Made by a program: the position numbers and the translations under genes. Below the pieces are notes generated by a model that was not told the origin of the DNA, searched no databases, and saw only the letters and a list, made by a program, of their open reading frames with translations. 64,000 bases of DNA from Parus major (lineage: Eukaryota > Chordata > Aves > Passeriformes > Paridae): NCBI RefSeq assembly GCF_001522545.3, contig NC_031774.1, positions 16,678,296 through 16,742,295 on the forward strand, given 5' to 3'. Shown here piece after piece: positions 1-12,143 of the stretch; the first letter of the stretch is position 1; each line of letters starts with the position of its first letter.

Positions 1-1471
1 AGTTTGCATAAATCAGAACTAGGCTCCTTCTCCCTGCAATAATGCATGGCTGAAGGTGTCAGTCTGACAGACTAAGGAGATGAAGATGAAGCATGGGTTT
101 TGTAGCCAAGTGCTCACTAACAGGTTGAGGACAGCTGCTCCTATAAGCCTGTGAAGCAGAAGGTGACTAGGCCATGAGCTAGGATTGAGACTCCAAAGAG
201 TAAAAATTCCTGGTAAACCACAAGATGAGAATAGGAAGGGATGCAGTTGCAAAGATGAGCTGCAGATGGACACAAACTGCCTGCCCACAGAGATTCTCTG
301 TACCAGAACACAGCAGACACAGCCACGGGAGAATGGGCTAAGAGAAGTTCAAGGTATAAATAAAGGACATAACACAGGATCAACAGTCTTGGGACTGGAA
401 GAAATAATATCTGTAACTATAATATTTTGGAAAACAAAGGAAGGACGAGCAATGGGATTAAGCAGTAGATGATCCATAGCCCTAATCAAGAGGAGTTGAT
501 GAAGACATCAGAGTTCTAACACCACAGAGACCTGAGAGCACAGAAGCAAGCGAGGGAGTACTGCTCAGTGAAGGCTCCCTGGCATCTCCAGGGAGCAGGG
601 GCATTGATCCATGCACAGAGATGCAGGAACGAGGAAACGAGCAGCAATGGGATTGAATGGGCCACCAGTTCAGATTCAACAAAGGGGTCCAGCTAGAAGC
701 CAGAAAGGCAGATAAACTGAGAGTTCAGAAAACTCAGCTCTCACTACGGATGTCCAAGTAGAAGAGAGAGAGTGCAGGAGTGATTTTGGATCACGTGACA
801 AGTAACTGATTAATCCCAGGTTGATGCAGCTGAACAGTAAGCAGCCAAACTGGTGAGAGAGATGAGGAATCATTATAAGAAAGGGGAGTATGGAGGACTT
901 TTTTTAGAGTCCTCTTAGATTTGAGAGCAATGTTCTCTCAAAAATTGGCAAGGTTTCTAGGCAGGGATAGTTGCAGATAGGCCTACACCTGGAGTATGGA
1001 GAAAGCTCAGGGCACATGAAGGATTATGTCTGTCACCAGCAGTTTGTTGTAGCCAGTTCTACCACAAAGGCTGATGTTCTGCCAAGGCCAGGCATGAAAG
1101 CATTGAAGACTTGATTCTTGCCACAACTGCATTCATTTTTTGGTCACATTTACACTCCTGTCTTGTTCCCTTCACATGATAAAATTACACAAGGTTGCCT
1201 GATTGCTTAGTTCTGTTCCTACTTTGAACACCTACATTTTTTAGAAAAAATTACAAACTAAAACTAGCAGTGCTCATTTTGGGGTACCCAGACTAACACA
1301 CCTTAAAAGTAGTATTCTATTAAAAAGTTTCTATCTCAGTGCAACAGTGCAACTCCTGATAAGGAGTTGGACACTTGTACATATTTTACAGGTAATTTCA
1401 ATACTGAAGGCTAAGTAGGCCTTACCTTTGCCAAATTCCTGCAGACTCAGTCAGGCTGGGATAGGGTTTGT

Positions 1472-1644
1472 GAAAATAAACATATATTTAATATGATAAA
1501 TAATATTTAATTATTAATATTTAATTAAGTAATATTAATTAAATAAGAATAATATTATTTATTAATAAGAAATAATATTTATTTATTAATAAATAAATAT
1601 TTATTATTTATATTATAAAATATATATTTATATATATATTTAAT
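1472..1644. repeat. AT-only low-complexity block
   Basis: About 170 bases are nearly free of G and C and are built from TTAAT, ATATTTA and TTATTAATAA words with many short inverted repeats. It is a simple-sequence tract that could form stem structures. No transposon family is recognisable in it. Confidence 0.85.
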
Positions 1645-3939
1645 CCTAGTTGCAGTGTTTTAGCAATGCCTTGTTTTCTGGTTTTGTGAATGGGGCAAAG
1701 AACTAAAGACAGGGCAGGGGGCCTTCTATACACCTTTTTCCTCCATCACTGCAAAATAGTGAATAATATAGTTTTGTTCTAAAAATCAAGTTTAATGGGC
1801 GGTTTGGATTACTTCAGCATTAATTCTTAAGTATGGCTTGATCTAATAGAATCAGTGACTGGGAAGAGGGAGATGGGTCAAATTTCTTCTCAGTTACAGT
1901 GGTCTAAATAGACATGAAAAGGCATTACACAGCAGCAAAAGTGAGCTGAATTTGCTCACTTTAGTGAAGCTAATAGGTTTTCTGCATGCCTCTCAAATTA
2001 CTGCCTGGTTAGTTAAAAGTAGAAGTGCTCAAATATTGATCACAAAGATGTTGGGGATGAAGCAACATTTTAAAAATTAATGCCTGTTTCTCATTTTCTA
2101 ATGATCTCCACCTGTGACTTTAACCAGTCCTGGTGGGTAAGGGGTTTAATGCAGTTCAGGGTAACTTACCTCCTGAACTATCAGAATTTTAGTCATGTTT
2201 GAAAATCACTTTGTAAGCTTTCGTATTCTTCAGTCACGACACACAGAATTCATCTGCTTGTGTTTCTGATCCTTTTAAGGTTTGAAATGCTATTGAGAAA
2301 GGCTGGGAGTTTGGTTAGCTGAAGGTATTAAAAAGAAATCAATAGAATGTTCTGATTTGAAACAGCTCCCTGACCTAGAGGCTTACTAGGACTGCAAAAT
2401 GAGTCCACTGCCTTTCCTCTCATACACTTTGCAGGTTTGCAGCTTAACCCAACTCCTTTATTGGTAACATGACCAGCTCAGGCATCAGCCAAAACCGCAA
2501 CTTCCTTTTAAAGACAGGCCCCGTTTCTTCTTTGTTTCCAGTTTCTTGAAAATGGTAGGCTTCTGTTAAAAAGAGGAAAACCATTTCTCAAGGCACAAAG
2601 GGTTCAGAAAAGAAAACCTTCCTCAAAAGGTGCTCAGGCCTTTCACACTCAGACAATCACCACTCACAAGTCGTTGTGTGCACTGGGCATACACACTCCT
2701 GGTCAAAACTCCCCTCTGATTTGTGCCTGGCCAGTCCACAGAAATCATCTAAATGGGGTTCCTTGGAAAAACATTTTCCTCCTTTTTTCAGCCAAAGTTG
2801 CCATACACAGTAGTACCTAATGAATGCAGGATGGGGATGGTCTCTATCTAAGTAAATCTTGGGAGAAATGAAGAACTATGCCAGACTGTCTAAGCTACTG
2901 CTTTAACCACTGCTCAGGCTCTGAGAAATACTTTTACAAAGAAAGGAGTGCAAATGCAGAGGGGACAAGGGCTTATTATGATTTCTGTTACTGGCATGTT
3001 TTTTACATGGCACTTTTTCTTGTGAGGCTGCAGTTTTCCACATACAGACACAGGCCATGGCTCAACCAATAACTAATGTCTCCCATTAGGAAAAACACTG
3101 TCCTATATGGCAACGTGGTTGTTCTGCTGTGGGTGTTGTTGAGAGCCTTAGGAGACAGAATGCAAACAGCAAGCCTGGGCTGGGACTTCCCTTGAAGAAA
3201 ATCCCCTGTATCGCTGTAATCCTCCAATCAGTGATTACACTCTACTGATTAGGGATGTAAGAGATAATGATTATTACACAAAAACCCCCCAAGTTGGCAT
3301 TTAGATAGCTCTATTCAACTGCTAAGTGTTTTACATAATTAACCATGATGGGATTGTCTTTGCTGCACCTCTGTAATAGTCTATTCCCACACAGTTTTGA
3401 AAGATACATGCGAGAACCAATTATGCAAAGTGGCAAAAATGGGTTTTTGGGAGCTCTTCCCCATTCTCCTCAGTGCCCAGCATGGGGAGCACAATGACTG
3501 ACACTGTGGTACTGCCAGGCTGGTACATGGTAATTTCACAGTGGCCATGAGAGAGTGATGTCCCCTGGGGATGGCATTTTCTTGTCACCTTTTGAGCTCC
3601 TAGGAGTTAGCTAACATAAGTTTCATCTGAAACCTGTAAGGCACTCTTTAAACTATAATGAGTTTCAAGACCAAAGGACTTATCAGGACAAATGACTGTG
3701 ATCTGCAGCACAACACAAACCACAGACTATTGAGTCCTGCCTCAAACCTAAGCTGGTCATGAACTGTGACCATTTCCTTTAAGCAAAAAGCCAGGTCTTA
3801 CTCTTTAGAGAAAAAGAAAAAGAATCTACTGTGTACAACAGCATCCTACCACTAGATATGTCTAACTTGAGATTTAAGCTCTTGGATCAATTACAGAGCC
3901 CTTTTCTCTCACAATCCTCTTTCCTTCCTGCTCTCTTTT

Positions 3940-4125
3940 TAAGGACTGCAATCACATCACTACTTCATCTTTGCCTGTTTAAGTAAGGCCTTTAAAATTT
4001 CTCACCATGTCACTTTCCAAAATCCTTAATATTTTTTTACATCTTTTCTGGATCCAATCCAATTGTGAGGCTTTTGGAAAAAATGTGACTATATGAACTA
4101 GACATTGCATATATTGTTACACCTA
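3940..4125 (-). mobile_element. Old CR1 LINE fragment (3' untranslated/ORF2 end), decayed
   Basis: Read on the plus strand, the segment follows the reverse complement of the ancient amniote CR1 3' region. It has a 'gactgcaatcacatcac' stretch, then 'tttccaaaatccttaat', then 'cttttctggatcc', then 'gaactagacattg', corresponding to the CR1 words 'gactgtaatcatgtcac', 'ttccaaaccttaat', 'cttctctggac' and 'gaactggacacag' in order. Divergence is high and no target-site duplications are visible. The call rests on the order of recognisable blocks, and the ends are approximate. Confidence 0.6.
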
Positions 4126-5313
4126 TTTTACACAAAGGGGAGCAGAAGTATGGTGTCTACATCCCATAAGTCTTCCAAAAATGTTTTCCCCCACCTTTGC
4201 TATATGCTTTTAAGTTATTCACTGGAAGCAGATCAATACTTACTGCAAGTATTTTAATCATAGTAGTTTTTACTACATTTTTACTACACATAATTAAGTT
4301 ACTGTGAAAGAGTAAACTTTCTAATACTGTTGGATATAAGCAACAATATTAAAAATTTTATCTTTATTTCACACAGCTTACTCTCAGGTTAGCCCCAAAT
4401 AACGCATTTCTCTTGTCAGTAACTGATGCCTTCTCATATTTGATGTATTGGAAAAAGGAAAAAGTATTGGAAGAGGAAATTATTAACAATATTTCAAAAT
4501 GCTGAGGCCTTTCAAAGGTAACTGAAAGAACTCTTCATGTGTAATTGTTTGGATGAAATTGGCCTGTTTGCTGGACCTGAGCTGTCTTTGACACACAAGT
4601 GTGTTGTAGGCAACCTACTGCACTCAACACACACAGGTCCTGCAGACCCAAAGATGTACAAGGAGTTTGGCCAATCAGTCCTTTTGTTCTGTTAATGATC
4701 TCAAATTTTTAATTTCTCAGATAATTTCTTAGAGGTCTATTGTTCCTGTTACCTTTTATTGTCTAGAAGAGAAGACTTTGGGAGCACTGGGAGAGGTTAC
4801 TGTCTTTGATCCATTCAAGACATCAGACAAGACTAAACCCCTCCTGTCTGTATCACACTTGCATCTCTAGAAGAGAAACTGAGAAAGCTATGCAAGATAT
4901 TTTGAGTGAAGTCAAGGCAGTGTAAGTGCTTCTGCCTAAAGCAGAAGAAAGGCTGGAGCACTTTTCCATTCAAGAAGCAGAGAACATGAAATCAGGAAGA
5001 TCACCCCCAGGAGAACTGACTGAACTGAATATGAAACAAGTACAGAGCTAATAAACCTGAACTGTCAGCAATGGTGTTACCTCAGACAAGGACAGGAGGG
5101 GGAAGCCAGCTACAATGTTCACCAGTCCTTAGCAGATGAACACTGGCAGAGGGCTGTCAGAGAATCATGACAAAGGAAAAATTGTGTTGCAGTGACAACA
5201 CAGCAAAAAGCATTCCCAGTCCACCTGTGATGGAGGATGATTGCATTCTGCTGGGGAAGAAGTACTGACTGTAGGAGGAGGTTGCAAACACCATAGTCTG
5301 TTTCCATTTTGAC

Positions 5314-5340
5314 TCACTGCTACTACAATAGTAGCAGTGA
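5314..5340. repeat. Perfect 12-bp inverted repeat with a 3-nt loop
   Basis: The left arm TCACTGCTACTA (5314-5325) and right arm TAGTAGCAGTGA (5329-5340) are exact reverse complements separated by CAA. It lies in the TSPAN4 intron about 400 bases 3' of the exon at 5747-5848. No gene product is implied. The stem is shorter than a normal pre-miRNA hairpin. Confidence 0.9.
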
Positions 5341-5746
5341 AAGGAGACAGGACAGAAATGAAAAAGTGGTTGAAGAGGGTCTTTGCTATCATGCTATTGT
5401 TCTTCATCCCAACACAAGCCACCCCTTTGACTTTAAAGAGAAGGTACTGCTTGTTTCCTGTCTGACCAGCTCCTTCACCCTCCACATAGCACAGAACTGC
5501 ATAATATTTAGGCATCAACTTAATATAATTTTCTTAAAGGAAGAAGATATTTCCTGTCAAAGGAGAAATAAATAAAAATTACTAGTTGTTACAAAGAGCA
5601 GAGAGTTTAGTTGCTAATGTGCTGACTGGGTGGGAGAAAGAGAGTGGCTTGGGATTTGGAGGTATAATTAGGTTCACGCCCAAAACATGCTGTTACAGAA
5701 CCCAGAAGGTAAAGAGGAAGAGGTAAAAGATTGAGCTCAGACTTAC

Positions 5747-5848
5747 ATCTGTTTGAATGATGCTCCATGCATTAGTGAGGCCAATATTTCCATCTGTCCC
5801 ATACAAGTGAAGTCCTTTCTTCAGATCCCGTTGAGCATACTTGTCAAT
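5747..5848 (-). CDS. TSPAN4: TSPAN4 coding exon: start of large extracellular loop
   Basis: This 102-bp phase-0 exon encodes 34 residues beginning IDKYAQRDLKKGL and ending NAWSIIQTD, which correspond to about residues 111-144 of the 238-residue vertebrate tetraspanin-4. On the minus strand it is preceded by a pyrimidine-rich acceptor ending TTTTAG and followed by the donor GTAAGT. It supplies the first helices of the large extracellular loop, the partner-binding part of tetraspanins. The loop's Cys-Cys-Gly motif should open the next exon, which is not in the window. The 'LHLYGT...GLTNAWSIIQTD' signature separates TSPAN4 from the close paralogue TSPAN9, which has Tyr-His-Thr-Glu and Asn-Ile-Ile-Gln-Ala-Glu at these places. 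No stop or frameshift is present. Confidence 0.97.
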
Positions 5849-8800
5849 CTAAAACCAAAAGCACAAGACACAGAACTTGAAATATGCTGAGTATCATATT
5901 TCAGAATCAAAGTGCACAGAGCATAGAGATGCTGGACAACGGTCCTGTAGTGAAATCAATAAAAGTTTAACCAACACTTTGTAAATAACATGAGGAGTTC
6001 CTCTTCTGAGTTCATGTTCCTGTTTCCCATCACAGAGACCTTTAATACATCTTTTCCCTTCTCACATAACTACCAAAGTACTACAGGGAGACTGGATGCA
6101 GTTTAACCACTCATTTTTGCAAATAAGCCTATCCATGAAAACATTCATCTACACACAGTGTTTCCTTTTAGCTTACTATCTTTAATTGTGACCAAGTGCA
6201 TTAATGTGTACCCTTCCACACTGGAAAACAGACAGACATGGTGTATTCCCTAGTGAAATGCCCCTCATTCCAACAGGGGGAGGTGTGTGTCTAAAACAAT
6301 ATAACCAATACAAATTTTGAGTTAACAGAGGCAGCAAAGGTATTCTGCTTCTACCATACACTTGCGCTTTACTTCTGCTTTGCGCAGTCAGAATTGTTTT
6401 CTTGACTGCAACTGCAAAAATGGTGGATGAAAAGAATCTTGTGGAGTGTAAAAGAGGAATTTTCATCCCACTGCATCATAATTATTATGGGGAAAATATT
6501 AAGTTACTCAACAATATGACTCTACAAAAATACTATGACCTCAAAAGCTCACCAGGAAGTTTCTGCTGTATGTGCAAAAGATTGTGCTTGATCTGTCCAG
6601 TTCTTTTGCTTCCTTCCTGAAAGTTTACCAGCATCATGTTGAGCCAGCAATAAAAGAGCTTTGAGGCAGTACAAGAAAGAGCACAACTTAATCTCAGCAC
6701 CTTAACTATCATGCAAGGCCTTTCTCACAGATGCCTTCCTTGAACAGTAGGTGCTGTGATCCCCCTGTAATTATCAGTAAGCTGCTTTTGGCTTTACACA
6801 GAGATTATATGTAGTCACTGGTACATTAATTAGAACACCAAAGCTGAAAGCTGTCATTAAATTTGGAATTAGTTGAGAAAATTACAGGCAATAAACTATA
6901 AACTTATATGTGTTGGGGATTCCTAGCATTCACTTAAGAATTAGATTGAACTGTGTTTGAGCTCTGCCCTTACCCTCAGCTCCCTGTGTCTCAACTGGAC
7001 GTGCTATGGTCTCCAGCAGAACCATCAATCAGGATAGAAGGGCATGGTTGTGATGCCAGTCTCAGAGAAGCTTGGAAATTTAGTTAATGTCCTACAGAGG
7101 CAGTGAGGTAAATTAATTGTTGAAAAACTAATTCTTATTCGGAAACTGACTGAGGTTAAGAGGAACAGGGTAACTGAGGGCAGGTGGGGACACAAATCCA
7201 GCTGGGTGATCTGGTACTTTGAAGATGAAACAGAAAGTTTTATTTTTAATATTAATTTTTCTCACCTGAGAATATCTGCCCTGTAGAGTGAGAGAGCTAC
7301 ACACCAGTCTTAGGTTCATATCAACACTAATATGGAACAAGGGAGAGAAAAGTGATTCTTATCTGAAGGGTAAATGCCATGTTAACAAAAGGATGCAAAA
7401 TGCAAAGTTTGCATCTCCTCATTCAAGTTTTGCTTTGCAACCTTGACATCCTATTTGAGATGGATACTAACATCATGATAATTTATTAACTAACCATTCA
7501 TAGAAGATCAAGAGCAAAGTTTTGTTAGTCCATGTGTGCTTTAATGTGGTCTCAAGAGATTGTATCACCAAGGATTCCTGATCTGCTTTCTACCTGGGGA
7601 AGACTCACTAGAAAGCAACTTGCTGAAGCAAAATGAAAGCTAGTCCTCTCTTCCTCATAAAATTAACCACTTCTCCTGCTCAAAGAGTGCAAGGCCTTTA
7701 TACTGGGAACACAGCTGGCATCAGATTTCTGTATTTCAGAAACTAAGTAACCAGCAGAGCATTAGTCAAGAAAACAGGCACTATGTGACCAGTTCTCCCA
7801 TTGCTATTTCAGAAAGCCTCAGCATGAAGTCCTGCACATGGTATGACCCATCATTATTTGTTGTTTCAAAAATAAAATGCCTCCTTGAGTCTTGCTTGGA
7901 AGAGGATGTAATTTTTTTTTAGAATCCTGCACCACACGTCTTTATTTCCTTATCTCTCCTCTCATTTCTTTGCAAGCTGCAACTTTGAAAGAGGCAAACA
8001 CATATTGTGGAACAGTATGGCCAGATTGCTTTAGCTTTTTATTTCATGTCCACTGACAGGGAGGGCATCTGGAAATACCAGTTTTACACATATACACACA
8101 CAGAGAACTTTATATTGATTTGAGTGATGGCAAAGGTAGGATTTTACACAGTGCTCTTTTACTAAAGTTTCCATCTGACCTTCTGATCAAGTGTTGCTGT
8201 ACATACAACAGTGTGCTACTTTCTGAAGAGCAGCTGATTTAAAGTCTCCTTGTCACAGAGCTACTCCTTGAAGCATTCACACTCTTCTGTTTGCTTACAC
8301 TAGGGTCAGAAAGGTGTTGATCAAGCCCTAGGAATAAGCTTAAACAGAACAGCTGAGTTTGTGGGTGGCTACTGGGCTCCGGGAGAAACGGGGAACAGGG
8401 ATCGGCCCTTGGCCTCCTGGCACTTGTGTCTGCAGCTGAAGCACCAGCAGGAAGCCCCCCACCCTCTGTTTCCATTTGTTATTATTGTGTTACCTTGCAT
8501 GGATTAATCAGTGTTGACGTAGCCTTGGACTTCCTAATTAAACCGGAGCACTGCTCTCGCTCCCACTGTGAGGAGCTCAGTCTCTATGTGCAGGCCTATT
8601 AGAAGCACATTGACCTCTGCTCAAATAACCTGTGTGCAAGGTTGTAAGATGGATATTTTTCCCCCAAATGAAGCACTGCTTGAAGCTCTAGACGTACGAT
8701 TCCTACTGGCTTTGACTAGAGAGGGATAAGTAAAATCCAAGGCCTATTTGTGGGGCATAGCTGGCAAGTGCTCCTCCAGGTCCTCCTGCTTCCTTCTACC

Positions 8801-11573
8801 CCCATTTTTTTTTCCTTCCTCTAAATATTTTTAGAATAACAGGAACTTTTCAATATGCCTTTATTCTAATTGTAAGTTTGATTTAAATGAAAACTCCCAA
8901 AACACCCCCAGCTGTCTCTTCTGCCTTTAATTTGAATTTTTCAGAAAATGATCTTTCTGAAAATGAAATGCTGCTCTGCAGTGATTCATCACATCTCCTG
9001 ACAAATGATCCTACCCAATATTCACCAATCTGTCAGCTTCCCTTATTTATCTCTGAGCTACCAGTCCTCAGCCAGGAAAAATGTCTATCTCAAATCAGGA
9101 CTGAAGTATTATATTTAATATTCTGCAATTTGAATCTGCTGCATTCTTCCATACACAAGCCAGGCCCTTCACAAATCACAGCTCTAGTGAAGTAGCAGAA
9201 AGAAGAATAACAAAAACTCTCTGCAGGCAAACTGTTGCTCTAAATGAGATGCCTGTTTTTAGACATGTGCAATACCAGAGATTTCTTTAGACAAAAGAGT
9301 TTCTGAAAGATTTGGCAGCAAGAACCTTTTATCAATCTGTTAGTGAAGAAGAGAAAAAAATCTTTTCCTCCTTGGGATTCACTGGTCAACAGATGAGAGG
9401 GGAAAGCTTGAAGCTGGCACACCATCCATGTAAATTCCTGTAAACCCTGGGTTTAGACATACTGGAGCCTTGCCCATGCTCATCAGCCCCAACAGGTTCC
9501 AGTGGTGTTTCTGGTAGGGTAAATGTGTCCCAGTATGGTAATCCACTACAATCCATGCCTACAAGAGAAGCACTTCTTAGAGCAGGGCATGCATATTGCT
9601 GTCCTTTATCTAAGCTAAGATCCTGCTCCTACTGTAAACAGCGGCTACTACTACTGTAACTTCCTCACTGACTTCCATTAGGCCCTAATAGGGCACTTAA
9701 ATCTCTCACTTTCCTATTACAAAGACTTTCTAAAAATATATATATACTGATCTAAGGTGGCCAGGTCATGTGCAGAGAGTTTCAGGTAAAGAAGGAAACT
9801 CAGTATTTGAACTGAAGAAGGGAAAGCTACAAGAGATGTGGCAGGACTGGAGAGAACCTGCCACAGAGGTCAGGAAAAGTTGCCAGAAGCTGGATGTTAG
9901 AGAGAATGGGCAGGGATCCATCTGAGCCTCACCTAAACTACAGCCAGGACAAAACATTGCTCAAAAAAATCTTACTCCAGCCTGCATATAAATCCAGGCC
10001 AAATTAAAGTGTTTCCTTCTTAACCTGTGTTCCCTTGAGGCAGCTACTTAAGCTGTAGCAATGTACACACAAGGCTGCTTTTACTGTCAGCTTTGTCCCC
10101 TCACTGCCTCAGAAATCCAGAGCCTCTGAGCAGAACTGTGGCTGGCTGGCTGACAAGCCCATCTGGAGAAGCCAGCATGCTTCAAGAGGACCTGGGGCTG
10201 TCAAACTCTACCCTGTCTCCTTGAATAAGACAACTTAAGAATAATTGAGGATGAGATAAAAACTGTAATAACAGAAACAACAAACTCCTGCTTAGCACAG
10301 ACATGCGGAAAGCACTACATGAACATTCTGCACTGCAAACACCCAGGTTTATAATTAATTCCATCTCTGTTTTACAGATGGGGGACTGTAGGGGCTTTCT
10401 CAGTTCCTGGGGGTGGTTTCACAGACCTCTCACTCTCTGTCTAAATGAAGGGCTTTGGAGTTTATGTACTTACTGCTAAGGCACGAAACAGAAGACAAAT
10501 ACTGCTCCCTGAGAAGCCCAGTCCTGTAATTTTGCTGCTGATCAGCGGGAGGAAGTGCTTTGAGAAAAACGTCTTCGGCAAACAAGAGAATTATTGTGTC
10601 TGCAGAACACGGGTATTACCAGTATTTACAGCTAATATGACGCAAAACTTTGATCAAACTGAAGCTCCAGCAATACTGAAGGCATGAAGTCCTTCCCCTG
10701 TCCCAGCACACTGAGGGGGAAGGTGGCTTTGCTGTAATCTTCTCTGGAATAAAGGTCAAAAGAAGGCTGTGGGGAGATCCTTATTAACTCCTTTTGAACT
10801 TGCTGAAAGCGTGAGATGTCACATAGATTGGGCATAGCGTTTAGGAAAAGGCCAGAGGATGCCAGCAGCATCCCCAGATTTCTAGCCTGCAGGCAACTGG
10901 AGACTTTTAATTTCAAGCCTCACTGCTTTCCTACCCCAACCTGAACAAAACTTCTACCCAAAAAGTCCCCTAAACTGGAGACAGCCTCTCAGCGGTGTTC
11001 CAATATAGGTAAGCAAATATTCTTGACCTTTCTGGTGATTGCTTCCCCTACCTCTCTGCCTCTCCAGCAGAACAGGAGAGGCTCTAAGGAAATGACAAAA
11101 TATCCAATGGTTTCCCACCGGGCAAAACTTTTAATTTAATGCCTTGATAATCATTCTCTACAAATAGCAGGCAGTGGGAAATCGAATGTAAACAGAAAGT
11201 GCCTAATCTATAAGGTCATTTGTGGGAGCCTTTGCCTGCTAAGAAGAGATGAGATTGATTGTACCAACAGGTAAGGCTCGTTTAAATGAGATGTCCCGGA
11301 GCCTCTCTATAAGAAGCTGAGAGCCATAAATGCTCTCCTTACCACTGAAATGTTCCTTACACCATCTGCCTATAAATAGAAATATTTTAATATTTTAGTA
11401 AATAAGAGATACTGCATGATTTTTGGTGATATATGGCAGTTTAAGGGACAATATACTAATTTCTTGCCAGTATCAGCAATGTCACACATCTCCAGAACAC
11501 TTCGCTCAGCACTGTGGGATTCCCTTCCTTGCTTCTTCCCCAAATGTGGAACAACTTCAGAACTTAATGTCTA
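5849..11573. other. Intronic stretch without a recognised element
   Basis: I recognise no exon or clear repeat here. A weak MIR-like phrase ('ccatctctgttttacagatgggggactg', split as 'ccatctctgttttacag' and 'atgggggactg') occurs near 10360-10390 but is too short to call. The longest open frame is about 100 codons and has no known domain. Two blocks (8470-8560 and 11100-11345) look like candidate conserved non-coding sequence and are discussed under findings. Confidence 0.6.
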
Positions 11574-11630
11574 GGGGGTTTTTTTGGTGGTTTTTAGGGT
11601 TTGTTTTTTTGTTTTTTTTTTTTTGTAATT
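11574..11630. repeat. T/G-rich low-complexity tract
   Basis: This run of GGGTTTTTTTGG-like words grades into a long T run. It is the reverse complement type of the A/C-rich tracts seen elsewhere in the window. It has no coding potential beyond a phenylalanine run. Confidence 0.85.
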
Positions 11631-11914
11631 GCTTCCTTTAGCACAGAAACCCACTAACTAGTGAATTCTGTTCTCCTAGCTTGACTGCAAAAGTCAACAT
11701 CTGGCATCACTTTACAGATCCTCTAGACTTCAATGATTTATTTGGAATACTTATTGCTCTAGCAGCATTTGATATCAACAGAGATACACTGGCACTGGCT
11801 GTGTAACTTCAGAAAAGCAAAGAATACAGGAACAGAAGATCAAAGGAAATGGTCTGGGAGCAGAAAGAATGTATGTTTCTGAAACCTACTGGCTTAGGTC
11901 AGCTGAGGTAAGAC

Positions 11915-12060
11915 CTTTCAGCTGTGCCACAGGCCCTCCACACAGTCTTGAAAAGTCACTGTTTCTCTTGTTTCAGCTATTTGTAAAAAAGGAATAACCT
12001 GACTCTAGTAATGCCATAAAGTTAATAACATAATAAATAATTCGCAGTAGGCATTTGAAT
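11915..12060 (+). mobile_element. MIR-like SINE relic
   Basis: The segment carries MIR core and tail blocks in the right order: 'agctgtgccac', 'cttgaaaagtcact', 'ctcttgtttcagctatttgt', 'aaaaaaggaataac'. These match the family phrases 'gctctgccac', 'cttgggcaagtcact', 'ctctgtttcagtttcctcatctgt' and 'aaaatgggaataat'. It is old, without visible target-site duplications, and lacks the tRNA-like head. Confidence 0.55.
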
Positions 12061-12127
12061 ACCAAACCCAATCTGGAAGACGCAGATCTTGTATAGAATC
12101 TGAGACAGTGAATGGAGTTTCTAACTT

Positions 12128-12143
12128 GAGAGAGAGAGAGAGA
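12128..12143. repeat. (GA)8 microsatellite
   Basis: Eight perfect GA dinucleotides are followed by an A-rich stretch. It is a short simple repeat. Confidence 0.9.

Larger units (their letters stand above)
1..5746 (-). other. TSPAN4: TSPAN4 intron, 3' of the large-loop exon (partial)
   Basis: This is intron sequence downstream, in gene orientation, of the 34-codon exon at 5747-5848, whose GTAAGT donor reads out into it. The next tetraspanin exon should start with the Cys-Cys-Gly motif. I looked for that motif and for a following Thr-Asp-Trp on the minus strand and found neither in a believable frame, so the exon probably lies below position 1. Apart from an AT-only block (about 1472-1644), an old CR1 relic (about 3940-4125) and a hairpin (5314-5340), I recognise nothing. 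The open frames here are short and have no domain I know. Confidence 0.8.

Noticed and set aside
4655..4685. Minus-strand Thr-Asp-Trp codons near 4670, and another set near 3225, considered as the CCG exon of TSPAN4
   Set aside because: There is no Cys-Cys-Gly upstream, an in-frame stop precedes the second one, and no acceptor or downstream cysteines are found.
9766..9957. Segment rich in 'gaagg/aggaaag' words considered as a CR1 piece
   Set aside because: The blocks do not follow CR1 order, and it is just purine-rich sequence.
10355..10440. Possible reverse MIR or L2 fragment ('ctgttttacagatgggg')
   Set aside because: Only about 25 bases match a common phrase, and the following blocks do not continue in family order.
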